Source of the DNA: Astragalus membranaceus | Taxonomy: Eukaryota; Streptophyta; Magnoliopsida; Fabales; Fabaceae | Direction of reading: 5' to 3' | DNA length: 64,000 nucleotides | Assembly: GCA_039519185.1 (NCBI GenBank) | Contig: CM076848.1 | Coordinates: 57,438,778-57,502,777, forward strand | Notes under the pieces: model-generated | Told to the model about the DNA's origin: nothing | Databases searched by the model: none | What the model saw: the letters and a program-made list of their open reading frames with translations, nothing else | Program-made: the position numbers and the translations under genes | In this document: positions 24,689 through 35,977 of the stretch, piece by piece | How the letters are laid out: each line of letters begins with the position of its first letter | How positions within the stretch are numbered: the stretch's first letter is position 1

Positions 24689-25244
24689 CACACCTCCCTG
24701 CCTCACGGTCGAATTCTCTCTACTTCTCCCTCCTAGTCAATCTCGGAAGATACTTCACTAAGAAGCATTCCGTAAACAGATCCCACGTAATAATACGGCC
24801 CTCCTCTTCTAAGAGCCTAAACTTGCCCTTCCACCAACTCTCAGCATCACTTGTCAACATAAAGGCCCCATATCCAACTCTCATATCCTTCCGACAGCGC
24901 ATCACATAAAATATATTCTCCAACTCTTGAACCCAGTGCTCAACTCCTTCTGGATCAAAATCGCCCTTGAACTAAGGTGGCTTCTCTGTTAAGAAAGCTG
25001 TGATCCCTGTATCAGCCTGTGCAGTCTCACGATAGTGTTGCTGTTGAAGTTGGTGATCTCTAGTCAGTTGCATAATTTGAGCATTCTGTTGGGTCTGTTG
25101 TAATACCGCAACATCTAACTCTCTCACCGACCTCATGGTCTCGATGCTCTCAGTCTCTCCCTCACCATGGGAGTGGTCAACAGGCTCCTCACACCTCACA
25201 TTGGCCCCTGAACCCCCACTCTATGATCTCCTCGGAGGAACCAT
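24689..25244 (-). pseudogene. gag fragment (N-terminal part) of the minus-strand chromovirus-like element
   Basis: The minus-strand frame contains conserved gag core phrases: FMLTSDAESWW, ITWDLFTECFLVKYLP and TRREK. The upstream part is glutamine-rich (QQTQQNAQ). A plausible start ATG lies at 25244, but an in-frame TAG follows eight codons later and another stop lies near 24970, so it is a pseudogene. The gene continues at 21176 and 16311 after later insertions. Its protease and pol would lie left of 5743 in the gap, because a plus-strand Ogre split it at 15870. Confidence 0.8.
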
Positions 25245-25450
25245 GATCTCCTGAAACAATGGTTCAACATTCATAAGATATAACAAACACAAGCTATATG
25301 CATCTTATGAATATTATCTAAAAGGAACTAGCTCATTTAAAGGCTCACACAGACTCTCTACCCAATTCTAAATATGGTTAACATCCGATGTGGACCTAAC
25401 TCGACTCAGCCAGTATGACCCTAACTCACAGTCTGATATGAATCGAACTA

Positions 25451-25461
25451 CTCTGATACCA
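25451..25461 (-). other. primer-binding site of the chromovirus-like element
   Basis: On the minus strand TGGTATCAGAG, the standard complement of the initiator tRNA-Met 3' end, lies five bases inside the LTR end at 25467 and about 200 bp upstream of gag. This identifies the element type and its orientation. Confidence 0.85.
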
Positions 25462-25466
25462 CTAAA

Positions 25467-26981
25467 TGAGATGACCCCCGCCCTCATCATAATAACCCTT
25501 GACCCTTAATCTCTTAATCTCAAAAACGGATAAATTTAAAACTTAAGATATATAACTGAACGTACATTACATAAAAGAAAACATAATGTTAAGAGTTTTA
25601 CAACAGTTGTGGCTATACTAAAGCCACTGAAACATATATCAGTGTATTACAAAACAGTGGGAAAATAGGAACTTTAAGCAAAGGCGGCTAAAAAGCTATC
25701 TTAACGAGACTCCAAAGACTGACATGGCTAAATAAAATATAGGTCTTCTCAATGAGACATTTGACTCCTTCGTCATATTACACTGGCATCCTTTGTGCCT
25801 TCAGCGTTCGTCGTAGAAGGAAAAGTATCACCCTTTGCTATAAATGACTCCTCGACTGGATTTAAGCAGTACAAAAATATACAAAAGAAAAACACATAGG
25901 GCTAAGATACATGTATAAGTCAGAAAAATGGAAAGATAAGGTAAAGCTACATTTAAACAGTGGGAAAAATGTGCTTCTTTCTTATTTCACTTTATTTCTT
26001 TTAAATATGATGCTTTATATCTCACACCTAAATTCATCATGCATATCCTAAACTTTATTTTCTTCATCCCTTAAGCTTGTCATATTTTACAAATAAAATT
26101 ATGTTTTCAATATAGATACATATAAGTAATTCAAAAAAATAATCACATAAGGCTTTGAAACATTTTACGGCACTTAAAACAATCAAATAAATCAACATGA
26201 TAAACACAATTAATTTTAATAATGTGATTATCCCTGTGTTGAACGATCCCCGACGGCCTAAACCTCATTTAGGCATACTCATTTAGAGTAGCTAAACGGT
26301 TTTTAGGTATCATTGACTACTCAACCCTGATAGAGCTTGGGTCACTCTACGCATATTTAAATTAAAACTTTATGCTAACCGTTCCGATGAATATGGTATC
26401 TTGCCCCCACTTGAATACAGCACAAACACAATACTTGTTCTTAGAGCCCAAGTCGGGAGTGGTACCTGCAATGACACTCCGACGCTCAAGTCAGCGATGG
26501 AAAGTCTAGAATTAGGCAGAGTGAATGAAGGTGTACATGTTAAATGAGCGGTATTTATAGGCGCCAGGTGTACCTGGGGCACTTTCAGCGCATAGGCGAG
26601 TTGGCGCGTCCTTGTCCGTTGGATCCGGATATGCGTTCCCAGTCGAATTGCCAACACCGACACGTGCTCGAACACTAACACAAAGCTACGAGTACAACAA
26701 TGTGATCAGATTAGGCTTTTTAGGGGTTTTGAGTGGGTTAAGACTTAAAAGAAAAAGAAATGGGTTTGTCTTGGTCGATGGTTTTTTGAATGAAGGAATA
26801 AAGGGTGTCAAAGAGGCATGGAGAAGAGAAAAGAAAAACATATAGCAACGAGAGAAGAATGGAGGGGAAGAGGTTTTCTATGTTATCAAGTGAATTGATC
26901 TCATATGCCTTTATATAGGCTTTTCCAAACCATGATATATTATAAAATATCTACTATCTACTGTACTATAGAACAATCAAC
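25467..26981 (-). mobile_element. 5' LTR of the chromovirus-like element (right boundary uncertain)
   Basis: The minus-strand LTR ends ...GTCATCTCA next to the primer site. Two TATA-like boxes are on the minus strand: CTATAAATACC at about 26546-26556 and CCTATATAAAGG at about 26911-26922. The LTR start was not located. The DNA up to the hAT element at 26982 reads as one piece, and the LTR may continue beyond that element. No coding sequence is evident. Confidence 0.55.
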
Positions 26982-27338
26982 CAATGTTTTTAAAACCGGA
27001 CCGGAGATCGAACCGGCGAGGCCTCCGGTTTATGGTTCAATCGGTTCAACCGGTTCAACCATGGTTGAACCGAATGAGTAATTTATTAAATAAAAAATAA
27101 AAAATATTAAATTTTGGAGAAAAAAGTAAATTTAAAAATAAAAAAAGGTATTTCGGGCGATTCAATCCGGTTCGGTTTCCGGTTCAAAGCGGTTGAACCG
27201 CGGTTCAACCCGGTTCGATCCGGTTCTGGGCGATTCAATAGGATTGCGGTTCAAATGGGGTTGAACCAACCGGCTGGGGGTCCGGTTCTCGGTTCAACCG
27301 GTTGAACCGGTCGGTTCGGACCAGTTTTTAAAACATTG
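26982..27338. mobile_element. hAT-type MITE (357 bp) with 8-bp target duplication
   Basis: Terminal inverted repeats CAATGTTTTTAAAACCGG and, from the other end, CAATGTTTTAAAAACTGG. The 8-bp target site CAATCAAC is perfectly duplicated (26974-26981 and 27339-27346). The interior is made of GGTTCAACCGG/CCGGTTGAACC words, giving high self-complementarity. The size, 8-bp duplication and lack of coding sequence indicate a non-autonomous hAT derivative. Confidence 0.9.
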
Positions 27339-27346
27339 CAATCAAC

Positions 27347-29356
27347 CCCCCACCACTTTTACTTAAAAAACTCATAACTAAAGTGTGAGAGAGAGAGAGA
27401 CAGTTGGTGTGAGAAAAAGTAAAAGTCAGAGGGAGAGACGCCCGACAGTATAATAATTTTTGAAAACTATTATTAAAAAATATAAAGAACACGACAGTAA
27501 ATATTTTGGACTTTTGGTCTAATGAGATGCCACCTTCATATTTAAATATATCTTCTAATTGGATTTCATTATTCCTCCGCATCCTTTAGGGCGGTGGCAC
27601 TACAACAACAACTTGATTTAACTGGCGTCGGGACGATGCATGGCCGGGGCCAAAGCTTTAGCGAGTACTTAATTGTTGTGATATTAAAATTTGATGGATA
27701 AATTAAAAATCAACACACAAATTAAGGGGGATTTATAATTCAAACATAAATAATAGTCCATGGAAATAAGGTAGCATAATAATTATTTTTTTTGTGAACA
27801 CTAAAGTATAAAAAAACACACAACTTAGCATCAGACTTTACATATTTTGTTTTGATTATTTTTTTCACCAAAACAAATTTTGCGCATTCAAACAGTTAAT
27901 TTTTTTCGATATTGGGGACTGAACCTTGAGCATTTAAACGATTAATTTTTTTCCAACACTAAAGTATTTCAAAACACACTATTTAGCATCACACTTTACA
28001 TATTTTGTAACGAAATTATATTTTTTTTCACCTAACCAAATCGATTACTGAGGCACAAACTTTGTATATTTGAATGTTACAATATATAATTTATGTATTT
28101 TCATCTTCACTACTTAGCACAAACTTCACCTAAATTTTAATGTAGTCTTAAAAATGAAAATATGAAGAAAAAAAGGAGGGGTGAAAATGAAAATATGAAA
28201 AAAAGAAAAAAAAAAGGGTGGGGGGGACAAAAGCTTCATTTAATATATAAACATTGTAACATTGTATGAGTAAAGATAAAATTAATTATATATTGTAAAA
28301 GTGTGTGACAATGTAAATCATAATTAAAAGTATCATTTTTAATTAACAAACACATTGAAATGGAAGCAATTAGAAAGAAAAGAAGACAACACAATTAGAA
28401 AGTGAAAAACGTGGGTATCATGTAGGGTTGGATGGGAATCACCAATAAAATGGAAGCAACTATACAAAGTTGAAGGAATATGCATGGTCTTTAAATTCTT
28501 TTTTTCCGAAGCATCTTTAAATTATTTTTTTAAATTCCAGAAAAATATGGTCCTAAAGAATATAAAGAGAAGAAATAAAAAATAAATTGATTTTTAAATC
28601 AGTTATCGAGGAACAAACTTTTAGTATTTGAACAGTAATTTCTTCCGAACGGAAAAGTACCCACAAACACACTATTTAGCTCATACTTTACGTATTTTGT
28701 CACGAATTTTTTTTTTTAAACAAACTTTCCGTATTTGAACTTTTAAAAATTTTGTCGAACGCTAAGGTAAACCAAAACACACCAAAAAATTAATTTTTGG
28801 TATGACCAAACCAATTGTTGAGGAACGAACTCCATGTATTTGTATATCTAATTTTTTTTAATCCTAATTAAAGCACCCAAAACACACTACTTAGCATCAT
28901 ATTTTATTACAAAATTATTATTTTTTTAATAAAATTAATTATCGAGTAACAAACTTTGCGTACTTAAACAATTAAATTTTTTTCCGGATCTTAAAGTACC
29001 CCAAACCATACTGTCTAACGTCACACTTCACACAATTTGTCACGAAATTAATACACTTCACACATACTGTCTAATGTCACACTTCACATAATTAAATTTT
29101 TTTATATCTTTAAATACCTTAAAACACACTGTCTAGCGTCACACTTTAGGTAATTTGCCATGAAATTAATTTTCATTTTCATCAATCTAGTTATGAATGA
29201 ACAAACTTCGCGTATTTAAATAATTTAAATTTTTTTTAGACTCAAAATTACCTAAAGAATCTAAAAAAAGAAAATAAAGGGAAAAGGGAGGGAGGGAGCT
29301 TGGCGGGAGAGTTGGCGCCAAGACTCCCCCGAATTTATATTTTAGGATTACTAACA
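27347..29356. repeat. AT-rich region with degenerate approximately 150-bp repeats
   Basis: From about 27780 to 29250 a diverged unit recurs many times. Its core phrases are AACACACTANTTAGCATCAC, ACTTTACATATTTTGTCACG, and TATTGAGGAACAAACTTTGC followed by GTATTTGAACAATTAA. Spacing is irregular. No protein or RNA gene seen. Before it (27347-27600) is a GA microsatellite at about 27385-27405. Similar units reappear at 30140-30380, inside the Helitron. Confidence 0.6.
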
Positions 29357-29385
29357 CTAGTTTTAGTTCCCGTGCTCTGCACGGG
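29357..29385 (-). other. 3' terminal hairpin and CTAG end of the minus-strand Helitron
   Basis: Stem CCCGTGC (29369-29375) and GCACGGG (29379-29385) with a 3-nt loop, 12 nt from the CTAG terminus on the minus strand. The stem is identical to that of the large Helitron's 3' end and the spacer has the same length. Confidence 0.85.
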
Positions 29386-29919
29386 GCATATAAAGGTATA
29401 ACATATTAATATTTGTAGTATGTAAATAAATATAGGTAGTATATAGTAAATTATATGTAAATTCATGATTTTTTGTGTGCTGTTTTTGAATGGAAAATTC
29501 TTCAACCTCCAACTGTTGAGATATGGTAGCATAAAATGATATTAAACGTGTATCTATATTTTTTTAGATGTTTTTTTATAATAAGTATTGTGTGATTGTT
29601 TTTTGAGATGTTTTTTTTCTTAAATTACAATCATACTTCCATATTTAGAATAAAATAAGAGCAAATATGAGATTGACTCAGTTGGTATAAGGGCGTGGGT
29701 TAAACTCCGATAGTCAATGCGAGGACCTACGTGCTGGGTGATCTGTAAGTATATCCGTAAGTCGTTAAAGAGCCCTGAGGACAACTCTAACCCCGGTGAG
29801 CATCTGGAGCCCTATTGTTTAACACGTGGATGCATATCAATAATTTGGTTTGATTGTGCACCACTCCTATGTAATCCTCTCGAGTTGTATTAGATAGATT
29901 TTGGCAATCTTATCTCGAG

Positions 29920-30590
29920 ACTCGGACTCTAAAATATCACAAAAAATTAAACAAAAAAAAACACAAAAACGTGGAAGTTTGGGGCGAAGTACCGATTGAA
30001 GCTACGGTAGTCGCATATAATATAAACACTAATTTAAGTTTGCTTTTAATATCAGTTGATCCAAAGTGATCAAAATAAAAGCCATAATGAAAAAATATGC
30101 GATTAGTAAAAATAAACATTATTTAAAAAAAGCATTAAAATATGAACAGTTAAATTTTTCTGAATTATAAAGTTAACGAAAACATACTCCTTAGCATCTC
30201 GACCACTTTACGTATTTTCTTAGTAAATAATTTTTTTTTACCAAATCAGTTATTAAAGGTTCACCAAAACATACTACTTAGCATCTCGATCACTTTACGT
30301 ATTTTCTTACTAAATAGTTTTTTTTACCAAACCAGTTATTGAAGAATGAATTCCGCGTATTTGAACATCTAATTTTTTTTCGGACTCTTAAATATCAGAA
30401 AAAATTTAAACAAAAAAACACAAAAACGTGAAAGTTTGGTGCGAAGTACATATTGAAGTCGCGGTACTCACATATAATATAAACACTAAATTAAGTTTGC
30501 TTTTAATACCGGTTAATCTAAAGTAATCAAAATAAAAGCCATAAAAAATGCTATTAGTAAATCAATAATACACTAATTTAAAAGGGAACA
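29920..30590. repeat. two-copy AT-rich duplication within the minus-strand Helitron
   Basis: The block with AAACACAAAAACGTGGAAGT and TTAAGTTTGCTTTTAATA occurs at about 29920-30110 and again at about 30390-30570. Between them are two shorter copies of a CATACTACTTAGCATCTCGA phrase. No coding content. It shows internal duplication of the element. Confidence 0.6.
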
Positions 30591-30599
30591 TTATTTAAG

Positions 30600-31996
30600 A
30601 AAGACATTAAAATAAAAAAACAAAAAAAAAACAAAAAAATGCATTTGGCGCGGAACCGCAACTGCAGGACAACTGCAGAGCGGCTGGCGCATATCTAATA
30701 GGATTTAAAAGGACAAAAGGGAACATTATTTAAGAAAGACATTAAAATAAAAAAAACCAAAAAAAACAAAAAAAAATGCATTTGGCGCGGAACCGCAACT
30801 GCAGGACAACTGCAGAGCGGCTGGCGCATATCAAATAGGTATAAGAAAGACATTAAAATAAAAAAATAAAAAAATGCATTTGGCGCGGAACCGCAACTGC
30901 AGGACAACTGCAGAGCGGCTAGCGCATATCAAATAGGATTTAAAAGGACAAAAGGGAACATTATTTAAGAAATACATTAAAATAAAAAAACAAAAAAAAT
31001 GCATTTGGCGCCGAACCGCAACTGCAGGACAACTGCAGAGCGGCTGGCGCATATCAAATAGGTATAAGAAAGACATTAAAATAAAAAAATAAAAAAGAAC
31101 AAAAAAATGCATTTGGCGCGGAACCGCAACTGCAGGACAACTGCAGAGCGGCTGGCGCATATCAAATAGGATTTAAAAGGACAAAAGGGAACATTATTTA
31201 AGAAAGACATTAAAATAAAAAAACAAAAAAAAATGCATTTGGCGCGGAACCGCAACTGCAGGACAACTGCAGAGCGGCTGGCGCATATCAAATAGGTATT
31301 TGTATATCCAAAAAAAATTGGGTTTTAAAAGACCTAAAATAATACTTAAAATATGAAAAATTAAAAAGAAAAAAATGCCAAGTTTTGGATTATTAATATT
31401 TTATTATTATTATTATTATTATCATTATTATTATTTTATTATTATTAAAAGGGGAGGGGGAAGTGGCGCGCGGGAGCGCGACTGCAGACTGACTGCAGAG
31501 CGGCTCCCGCATATCAAATAGGATTTAAAAGGACAAAAGGGAACATTATTTAAGAAATACATTAAAATAAAAAAACAAAAAAAAACAAAAAAAAATGCAT
31601 TTGGCGCCGAACCGCAACTGCAGGACAACTGCAGAGCGGCTGGTGCATATCAAATAGGTATAAGAAAGACATTAAAATAAAAAAACAAAAAAGAACAAAA
31701 AAATGCATTTGGCGCGGAACCGCAACTGCAGGACAACTGCAGAGCGGCTGGCGCATATCAAATAGGATTTAAAATGACAAAAGGGAACATTATTTAAGAA
31801 AGACATTAAAATAAAAAAACAAAAAAAAATGCATTTGGCGCGGAACCGCAACTGCAGGACAACTGCAGAGCGGCTGGCGCATATCAAATAGGTATTTGTA
31901 TATCCCAAAAAAAAATTGGGTTTTAAAAGACCTAAAATAATACTTAAAATATGAAAAATTAAAAAGAAAAAAATACCAAGTTTTGGATTATTAATA

Positions 31997-32042
<46 letters not shown>

Positions 32043-32045
32043 TTA
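30600..32045. repeat. tandem array of hairpin-bearing units (Helitron 5'-end copies) with 596-bp higher-order repeat
   Basis: Ten hairpin units start at 30648, 30785, 30883, 31008, 31116, 31242, 31470, 31604, 31712 and 31838. An eleventh at 53510 lies beyond the large Helitron. Each has arms of G/C-rich sequence around two CTGCAG sites separated by 5 nt. Three units in a row repeat exactly 596 bp further on (31008/31604, 31116/31712, 31242/31838), so a higher-order unit was duplicated. Each higher-order unit ends with an ATT microsatellite (31388-31447 and 31993-32045). The large Helitron inserted into the second microsatellite. Confidence 0.85.
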
Positions 32046-32232
32046 TCACAAAATCTAAATCCAGAGGGTGTCTCCACGCTGTCGCTACAGTGGCTCATGG
32101 CGCCATTTTTGCCTTCGCTTCCCTCCAATTTCCGACCATCTGATCTCCGCCATGTGTGCCACGTATGTTCCATGTGGCTGTTGGTGCCAAGTAGACTCGA
32201 TTCAGCCATGGAAAGCGGTTTCAGCTGATGTT

Positions 32233-32503
32233 CTTGTGGGTTGTTTTCTCAAACAGTTGAGCTGCAGGTTTTCACGGTTTCATGGCAGAAGAGAAATGGT
32301 CTCAAATATATGTTTTCAGGTATGTTTGTCCACGTGTGTACCCTTATTTGCTTCTCTCTGCTGTGTTCTTGTGTGTTATTTGCTCAAACAGTGGAGCTGC
32401 AGCTTTGCATCTTTTCATCGCAGCAGAGGAATGGCGTCAAAGATCTGTTTTCAGGTGCGTATGGCCACGTGTGTTCCCTTATTTGCTTCTCTTTGCTACG
32501 TTG
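32233..32503 (+). repeat. two-copy approximately 135-bp tandem repeat near the Helitron 5' end
   Basis: Two consecutive units share TGCTCAAACAGTGGAGCTGC, the ATCTGTTTTCAGG-like phrase, CCACGTGTGT and CCCTTATTTGCTTCTCTNTG. CACGTG (G-box-like) occurs in each. Nothing suggests coding. The block lies in the presumed promoter or leader of the first B3-like gene. Confidence 0.7.
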
Positions 32504-32697
32504 CTGGCTTTCTTCAATTCTTTATCTGTGTTACTGCCTTTCTTCTACACGTGGCTGAAAATTTCTTATTTTGTTCAATTTACACTCTTCTCTTCACTTC
32601 CCAATGCTGTTTAGTTTGTTTCAACAAGCTAGATTGCAGCTGCTCTCTCAGATTATAGTCTTTCATTCATCTTCATCATTAAATGTTGCACGCTTTC

Positions 32698-32704
32698 TAT
32701 AAAT
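32698..32704 (+). promoter_or_regulatory. TATA box upstream of the first B3-like gene
   Basis: TATAAAT followed about 30 nt later by pyrimidine-rich sequence. It is the best TATA element between the Helitron 5' end and the ATG at 33331. A leader intron ending at TTTGGTAG (33323-33330) would connect it to the start codon. Confidence 0.4.
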
Positions 32705-32968
32705 GCCCACATCTCCGCACTCCTATCCGCTTACCTGTCCCCCTTGCTGTGTCCTCTTCATTTTTTTACCCAATAACACTGTAATGTCATCTTTTCTTTT
32801 TCCTCTTCTCCTCATCTAATCTAACCATAATTGCACCAGTTTTGCATTATAACATTTGTTTAGCTATTATGAATTGATTTGGTTTTTTTACTCAACTTTA
32901 TTTCTCAACTTTATTTGTTCTGTACAGGTTTCAAGTTGCCCCTCTTGCTGTGTCCTCTTCAGTTTTTG

Positions 32969-33390
32969 CATAATAACAAGGTGGTGCAATGCTTTATTTT
33001 TTCCTTTTTACTCATCTAATCTAACCATATCTGCTTGCTGCATCAGATTGTTTCTTATGTTTCTTGCACCACTTTCTTTCCATTATAACTTTTTTACTCA
33101 ACTTTATTTCTCAACTTTATTTGTTCTGTACAGGTTTCAAATTGCCCCTCTTGCTGTGCCCTCTTCAGTTTTTGCATAATAACAAGGTGGTGCAATGCTT
33201 TATTTTTTCCTTTTTACTCATCTAATCTAACCATATCTGCTTGCTGCATCAGATTGTTGCTTATGTTTCTTGCACCACTTTCTTTCCATTATAACTTCTG
33301 TACTAATACTGTCAATATTTCTTTTGGTAGATGGATTCACTTGATATTGTGGGTAATGAACACAAGGTAATCACATTGCTTCTCTATCTT
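32969..33390 (+). repeat. 209-bp direct repeats around the leader of the first B3-like gene
   Basis: The block AATAACAAGGTGGTGCAATG ... TTCTTGCACCACTTTCTTTC occurs at about 32969 and again 209 bp later at about 33178. Related copies occur at 33740 and 34288. It appears to be a leader or intron segment copied several times. Confidence 0.7.
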
Positions 33391-35977
33391 CTGTTATTCA
33401 TATCACCTAATCGTATTTGGCTGATATACTCCATGATTTTCTCTGTTGGTTGATGTGCATGTAGATTTTTCTCATAAGTTGGCTGTGTTTGATTTTAGTA
33501 GATGCATTTTGGCTTGCATTTTTTTGATATTTGCATGACTTGCATGACTGGCTAACATTTTTTTAATGGCTTTGATGTCTAGCTGAAGTTTTATTTGTGT
33601 GATGCAACTTATATAGTTAGTTTTGTCTTTTAGGACTTCATCCTGATTTTTTATGATTACCCTAATCTATTCTTCTGCCTTGATTATGTTGCTCCTCCTT
33701 TGGTTAGCTGGATTGATGTGTAGCTGAAGAGTTTTTGCATAATAACAAGGTGGTGCAATGCTTTGTTTTTTTCCTTTTTACTCATCTAATCTAACCATAT
33801 CTGCTTGCTGCATCAAATTGTTTCCTATGTTTCTTGCACCACTTTGTTTCCATTATAACTTCTGTACTAATACTGTAATTATTTCTTTTGGTGGATGGAT
33901 TCCCTTGATATTACTCCATGATTTTCTCTGTTGGTTGTTGTGCATGTTGATTTTTCTCATAAGTTGGCTGTGTTTGATTTGAGTAGATGCATTTAGTCTT
34001 GCATTTTTTTGTGGCTTTGATATTTGGTTGATGTTTCATTCGTGTCATACAAGCTATAGACTTAGTTTTGTATTTTGGAACTCCTTCCCTTGTGTTCAGG
34101 AGAATATTGTAAATTTTTTCCTACATTGGCTGTGTTGGATTTGAGTAGCTGTGTTCCCTCTTGCTTGGTATGTTATAACTGTGATTTACCTTGATGTGGG
34201 ATTTGCATGACTTGCATGACTAGCTAACATTTTTGTTGATGGCTTTGATGTGTAGCTTTTACTAGCTTTGATGTGTACCTGAAGTTTTAATAACAAGGTG
34301 GTGCAATGCTTTGTTTTTTTCCTTTTTACTCATCTAATCTAACCATATCTGCTTGCTGCATCAAATTGTTTCCTATGTTTCTTGCACCACTTTGTTTCCA
34401 TTATAACTTCTGTACTAATACTGTAATTATTTCTTTTGGTGGATGGATTCCCTTGATATTACTCCATGATTTTCTCTGTTGGTTGATGTGCATGTTGATT
34501 TTTCTCATAAGTTGGCTGTGTTTGATTTGAGTAGATGCATTTAGTCTTGCATTTTTTTGTGGCTTTGATATTTGGTTGATGTTTCATTCGTGTCATACAA
34601 GCTATAGACTTAGTTTTGTATTTTGGAACTCCTTCCCTTGTGTTCAGGAGAATATTGTAAATTTTTTCCTACATTGGCTGTGTTGGATTTGAGTAGCTGT
34701 GTTCCCTCTTGCTTGGTATGTTATAACTGTGATTTACCTTGATGTGGGATTTGCATGACTTGCATGACTAGCTAACATTTTTGTTGATGGCTTTGATGTG
34801 TAGCTTTTACTAGCTTTGATGTGTACCTGAAGTTTTATTTGTGTGATGCAACTTATATAGTTAGTTTTGTCTTTTAGGACTTCATCCTGATTTTTTATGA
34901 TTACCCTAATCTATTCTTCTGCCTTGATTATGTTGCTCCTCCTTTGGTTAGCTGGATTGATGTGTAGCTGAAGTTTTATTTGTATAATTGATTATGTTGC
35001 TCTTCCTTTGGTTAGACGAGTTCCCTCCATGTTGTGGGTGATGACCCGTATTTTGCAGAGTGCCTCCTCAAATACCACACTTATCATTTTGAGTTTGTTC
35101 CTGGCTTTGTGAGTTCCACTTTCTCTCCATTTAGATGACTGATTTTAGTCTTATTTATGTTTCTCATTTTGTTCCAATCTTTTTTCCAGTCTATGCAGCC
35201 ACTCCCAGTGCTTTTTTTGTCAGACTTTTATAATGATATGCCAACCATTGTTCGCCTCTTGGATCCCTTGGGAAATGTTTTTGTCGTCTCTATCAAGCAA
35301 CGCCCGAACAGGGTATACTTACATCATGGTTCCCCTCGCATTGGTGAGGTTTACAACCTCTTCAGTGGTGGTTGGATCACTCTACAGTTTCTGCAGGGTA
35401 CTACCTTCCAAATGCATGTAAGGGATAGAATGGGAAAGCAAGTTTGCTATCCATTTCCTCCACAAAAGTTTGGCCTTGGAGAACCTGAGCTCCCAATGAG
35501 TATTATTGATGAGGAGTCGGATGAGTTCCTTTTTATTGATGCTATCCATTTTTACCACTCCTTGATGAAAGATCTATCGCTTGAGGAAACTAGCACTCCA
35601 TTTCTGGTGTGTGTCAATTTACTTAGTCATTTCCCTTTTATAAATTGATGTGTTTATTTATTGATTTTGTTTATTAAGGAAACTAACCCTTTATATTCTA
35701 AATTGTATTGCCTTGATTGTCTTTGCAGTTCCTTCACATTGGTTTTTGCCAGCTTGCCTTCTCTCCTGCGGCTACCTCCATCACTTTGGTTAACTTTCGT
35801 GGAAGGAAATGGAACTGCAAGTTTCAATGGAAGAGTTCAAGGCCTGATTACTGCTGTGTTTCTGATGGGTGGTCTACCTTTCGTGGATTGAATGGACTGC
35901 TTCCAGGGACCTCTCTCAAGCTAGGTGTGGCCAAGAAGAATAGGAAATACCTGTTTGTGCAAGTTGTTGAAGCCTAG
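33331..35977 (+). CDS. B3/pseudobarrel DNA-binding-like protein A (Helitron cargo), 4 exons
   Basis: Inferred exons 33331-33366, 35016-35108, 35190-35606 and 35729-35977 give 264 residues with all splice sites GT/AG and all junctions in phase 0. The ATG lies directly after an AG, so a leader intron is likely. Exon 3 has the features of a plant B3 fold: RLLDPLGNVFVVSIK, then a GGW turn, then TFQMHVRDRMGKQVCYP. Exon 4 looks like a second, weaker B3 half-repeat ending GLLPGTSLKLGV. B3 proteins bind DNA, usually as transcription regulators. Here the gene lies inside a Helitron, in the same direction as the transposase gene. Intron 1 is 1.65 kb and contains duplications. The family call is by pattern only. 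A distant relative of B3 with another function is possible. Confidence 0.7.
33740..34835 (+). repeat. 548-bp tandem duplication inside intron 1 of B3-like gene A
   Basis: The segment beginning AACAAGGTGGTGCAATGCTT is present twice, offset by 548 bp (33742 and 34290), with almost no differences. It includes TGGATGGATTCCCTTGATAT, which resembles exon 1 of the gene, so the duplicated block contains decayed exon-1 copies. Confidence 0.85.

Noticed and set aside
29660..29935. tRNA-like SINE (TTGGTATAAGGGCG and GGTTAAACTCC resembling polymerase III A and B boxes)
   Set aside because: The two boxes are only about 10 nt apart, much closer than in tRNA-derived promoters, and no target duplication or clean 3' tail was found.
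30695..31908. Repeated minus-strand frames reading RQPLCSCPAVAVPRQMHFF
   Set aside because: They are translations of the hairpin array and A-rich spacers. Each is short, recurs with the repeat and lacks any coding signature.
33758..34530. Two identical 74-codon frames
   Set aside because: They are translations of the 548-bp duplicated intron segment, not genes.
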